The notes under the pieces: model-generated
What the model was told of the DNA's origin: nothing
What the model saw: the letters and a program-made list of their open reading frames with translations, nothing else
Databases searched by the model: none
Shown: positions 14,992 to 17,704 of the stretch, in pieces
Layout of the letters: each line of letters starts with the position of its first letter
Position numbering within the stretch: the stretch's first letter is position 1
Program-made: the position numbers and the translations under genes
NCBI GenBank assembly: GCA_012032965.1
Contig: JAAUPT010000005.1
Location: 1-17,704 of the forward strand
DNA: 17,704 nt
Direction: 5' to 3'
Source: Nitrospira sp.
GTDB taxonomy: Bacteria; Nitrospirota; Nitrospiria; Nitrospirales; Nitrospiraceae

Positions 14992-15171
14992 CTACTTGGT
15001 AGCGACCACTGCAACGACCTTCAAGGATTGGCGTATAGTCCCCAAGGAAGTGGCCGTCATTTTAGTTTTGTCTGGGCTGTGTTACCATGCAGCGCATTAA
15101 GCATCACTTGTATGGTGGCAGCACAGAAGTGATATGCACTCCTCTCCCTCCGTTCTCTGCATGGTTATGAG

Positions 15172-16266
15172 ATGACTCCAATCTTCACGGTTCCGGTATC
15201 GCTAGCCGAACGAAGTTACGAAATTACTATTCGTGCGGGATTGTTGGAGAAGCTCGGGAGCGAGCTGAAGCATCGCGCCGTCAAAGGAAAGGTCGCAGTC
15301 GTGACCGATCGGCGAGTGGCGAGGCATTACCTAAGAACTGTGTCAGACACCATCAAGAGGTATGGGATTGAGCCGGTTCCGATCATTCTGGCTCCGGGTG
15401 AACGTTCCAAAACATTGAAGACGGTGGAGTCCGTGCTCGATGTCCTGGCACGCCATCGATTTGAACGCTCCTCTGTGCTGCTCGCGTTGGGAGGAGGAGT
15501 CGTCGGCGATGTCGCAGGGTTTGCAGCGTCGATCTACCAGCGCGGTATGTCCTATATCCAAGTGCCGACAACGCTTGTCGCTCAAGTCGATTCCAGCGTC
15601 GGAGGAAAGACAGGAGTCGACCATCGGCTTGGCAAGAACCTGATTGGATCATTTTTTCAACCACGTGCCGTATTGATAGATCCACTGGTCCTCCGAACCC
15701 TGCCCACGCGTGAATGGGTCGCTGGCCTGGCTGAAGTGATCAAGTACGGCATCATCGCAGACGAGTCATTCTTTTCCTATCTGCAGCGGTACATGCCTGA
15801 TCTTCTGAACCAAGTGCCCAAAGTTGTCTCGACGGTGGTGAAACGATCGTGCGAGATCAAAGCCGAGGTTGTTTCAATGGATGAACGCGAGTCAGATCGG
15901 AGACGAATTCTCAACTATGGCCATACCATTGGGCATGCGCTCGAAGCATTGGGCGGCTATCAGTCACTGGTCCATGGAGAAGCGGTCGGAATTGGGTTGG
16001 TCCAGGAGGCTGATCTTGCCTGTTTTCAGGGGTGGTGTAGCAACGAAGTCGTTGAAAGAATTCGACGCATCGTGAAAGCTGCGGGACTAAAAGACCAAAT
16101 GCCTCGTTGGGCATCTTCAAAGATATGGAAGGCGATGCTTCATGACAAAAAGGTTTCAGAAGGGAGGGTAATCGGAGTATGGCCCTCACGCATTGGGGAG
16201 GTCCGCATGGCCCCATTAGAAGAGCAGGTATTCAATCGGTGGTATGCCGCATCTCAAACAACATGA
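15172..16266 (+). CDS. aroB: 3-dehydroquinate synthase AroB
   Basis: 364 residues, normal length. It converts DAHP to 3-dehydroquinate, the second step of the shikimate pathway, using NAD and a divalent metal. The nucleotide-binding part includes VAVVTDRRVA and the APGERSKTLKTVE segment. The core is canonical: LLALGGGVVGDVAGFAASIY (103-122), VPTTLVAQVDSSVGGKTGVD (131-150) and the GLAEVIKYG segment. Metal ligands are Glu188, His251 (NYGHTIGHALE) and His268 (VHGEAVGIG). It lies between the pil cluster, from which it is separated by a terminator, and nadE, 117 nt downstream. No strong ribosome binding site precedes the ATG. Confidence 0.97.
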   Translation: MTPIFTVPVSLAERSYEITIRAGLLEKLGSELKHRAVKGKVAVVTDRRVARHYLRTVSDTIKRYGIEPVPIILAPGERSKTLKTVESVLDVLARHRFERSSVLLALGGGVVGDVAGFAASIYQRGMSYIQVPTTLVAQVDSSVGGKTGVDHRLGKNLIGSFFQPRAVLIDPLVLRTLPTREWVAGLAEVIKYGIIADESFFSYLQRYMPDLLNQVPKVVSTVVKRSCEIKAEVVSMDERESDRRRILNYGHTIGHALEALGGYQSLVHGEAVGIGLVQEADLACFQGWCSNEVVERIRRIVKAAGLKDQMPRWASSKIWKAMLHDKKVSEGRVIGVWPSRIGEVRMAPLEEQVFNRWYAASQTT

Positions 16267-16383
16267 CTCATGCATGGATCACTCTCTAAAGTTCCTCGGT
16301 GAGGAATCAAGTCGAGGAAAGTGGGTTTTTCTCCTTCGTCATGGGCGGCTTCCTGTGTGGTAATCCAGTTAGGCTAGCGCACG

Positions 16384-17704
16384 ATGAGAGTGTTACGAAT
16401 CGCCATGGCACAGATGAACCGACTGTCGGGGATCTGAACGGGAATGTCCGTCGTATCGTGGAATGGATCGGCGAGGCGCGAAAAGCCCAAGCAGACTTGA
16501 TTGCCTTTCCTGAACTTGCCATTACCGGCTACCTTCCTGAAGACCTTCTCTTCAAGCGGCAGTTTGTGAACGATAATTTACGCGCGTTGAAGGAGGTTGT
16601 CCGAGCCTGTCGCGGTTTGGTTGCTGTCGTAGGATATGTGGCACGAAGTGGTGAAGCCCAGGCAAAAGTCTCGCAGCTGTCGAGTGACGCAAACGGGCGG
16701 GTGCCGCTCTATAATGCCGCGGCGCTGATCGCCAATTGCAAAATAGTCGGAAACTGTCACAAAGGGTATGTGCCGAGGGACGGGGATGAATGCCGATATT
16801 TTCGATCCGGCCAACAGCCTCCACTACTCGTGATCAATGGCATGACGATCGGTGTATCCATCGGCGAAGACCTGTGGCGTTCAGAAGAGTCTACCCAAGC
16901 GCAAGTGGCGGCTGGGGCTGAAGTGATGATCAACCTCAATGCTTCTCCATTCCAGTTCGGCAAAAGTCGCTCGCGAGAACGATTTCTGAGGACCTGGGCA
17001 CGTAAGAATGGTGTTATTGCCTCTGTTGTGAATATGATCGGAGGCCACGATGAGCTAGTCTTCGATGGGAATAGCTTCCTCCTCGATCAATCAGGCCAAG
17101 TGATTGCGCGTGGTCGTGCCTTCACGGAGGAGTTGCTGATGGCGGATGTGAGTCTTGATGTCGTCCGACGCAGAGGTGGTGTTAGTAGGCGGATATCGGG
17201 ATTGTCGAGAAAAACCATTTCGACCGTCGAGCGTCTTCTGGTGAAGCTTCCGACAAAGAAGGGAGAGCCGACTTACCTTATCTCGAGAGTGGCTAAGCCT
17301 CTGAAGGAAGTCGAGGATATCTATCAGGCCTTGGTTCTTGCGGTGAAAGATTATGTCCGGAAGAATGGGTTTACGCGAGTGGTGATTGGAGTGAGCGGAG
17401 GAGTCGATTCTGCACTGACGGTAGTGATTGCCGCGGATGCACTTGGGGCACAGAACGTACTCGGGATTTTCATGCCGTCTCCCTATACGTCCCATCAAAG
17501 CGAAGCAGATGCGAGGGAGCTTGTGCAGAACCTCGGCATCGAGTTGAACGTCATCCCGATTGCCTCAACATTCGAATCCTATCGACAGTCGCTGGCTCCA
17601 GCATTCGGTGAGCGCTCAACGGATCTGACGGAGGAGAACCTTCAGGCGCGCATTCGCGGCAATATCCTCATGGCGATGTCCAATAAGATGGGACATCTGG
17701 TGTT
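16384..17704 (+). CDS. nadE: NAD synthetase NadE, two-domain form, 3' truncated by window and frameshifted near the start
   Basis: The enzyme amidates nicotinic acid adenine dinucleotide to NAD. The frame starts at the ATG at 16384 (MRVLRIAMAQMN) but hits a TGA at 16435-16437. Adding one C at the CC at 16419-16420 gives NPTVGDLNGNVRRIVEW and an open frame to the window end. The N-terminal nitrilase-type glutaminase domain covers about 1-270: catalytic Glu44 (FPELAITGY) and Lys127 (CHKGYVP) are present, but the nucleophile position in the family motif CEDLW is glycine (residue 161, GVSIGEDLW), and the loop before RYF is two residues short. The synthetase domain has its ATP pyrophosphatase P-loop SGGVDS (338-343) and the TEENLQARIRGNILM segment. 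I infer ammonia-dependent rather than glutamine-dependent activity. The C-terminal part lies outside the window. Confidence 0.93.

Noticed and set aside
15000..15171. Promoter or sigma-54 site for aroB
   Set aside because: I tested TTGTCT with downstream hexamers, an extended -10 around TGTTACCAT and a TGGCAG element near 15117; none has proper spacing or enough consensus bases.
16307..17498. Several minus-strand frames in the nadE region
   Set aside because: They are shadows; the plus strand encodes an uninterrupted NadE from 16422 to the window end once the early frame break is corrected.

Overview
The window looks like a core chromosomal stretch of a Gram-negative bacterium. Gene content and protein flavour (MAP, L36, the pilMNOPQ set, an Lpt-RpoN-RapZ block) best fit a Nitrospira-like member of the Nitrospirota. 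That assignment is recognition from memory, not a search result. No mobile element, CRISPR array, rRNA or tRNA gene was seen.

Layout: (1) 3-206, minus strand: a small, highly charged, probably disordered protein with a strong ribosome binding site, divergent from everything else. (2) 277-4596, plus strand: the distal part of the ribosomal 'alpha' operon, map-infA-rpmJ-rpsM-rpsK-rpsD-rpoA-rplQ, closed by a strong hairpin terminator at 4623-4666. (3) 4759-9643: lptC-lptA-lptB-rpoN-hpf-rapZ, joining lipopolysaccharide transport to sigma-54, a ribosome hibernation factor and a nucleotide-binding regulator; ptsN, often found between hpf and rapZ, is absent. (4) 9704-14930: a near-consensus promoter, a 70-residue MerR-like DNA-binding protein, then the type IV pilus assembly genes pilM-pilN-pilO-pilP-pilQ with 4-nt overlaps at three of the four junctions, closed by a terminator at 14956-14991. 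(5) 15172-17704: aroB (shikimate pathway) and the 5' part of nadE (NAD synthetase), which runs off the window.

The oddest feature is a set of reading-frame breaks in conserved, normally essential genes. map carries six apparent single-base insertions within about 80 bp of its 5' end. rpoA, lptB and nadE each lack one base in a short homopolymer (A, G and C runs). In every case restoring the frame restores canonical family sequence. The simplest reading is consensus or assembly error, but a real mutation or recoding cannot be excluded from the sequence alone. Separately, and not explained by frame errors, NadE has glycine where the glutaminase-domain nucleophile cysteine should be and a shortened active-site loop, which suggests an ammonia-dependent NAD synthetase with a dead glutaminase domain. 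I see no unmistakable new multi-gene system; the NadE change, the map 5' end and the HTH gene heading the pilus cluster are the best targets for follow-up.
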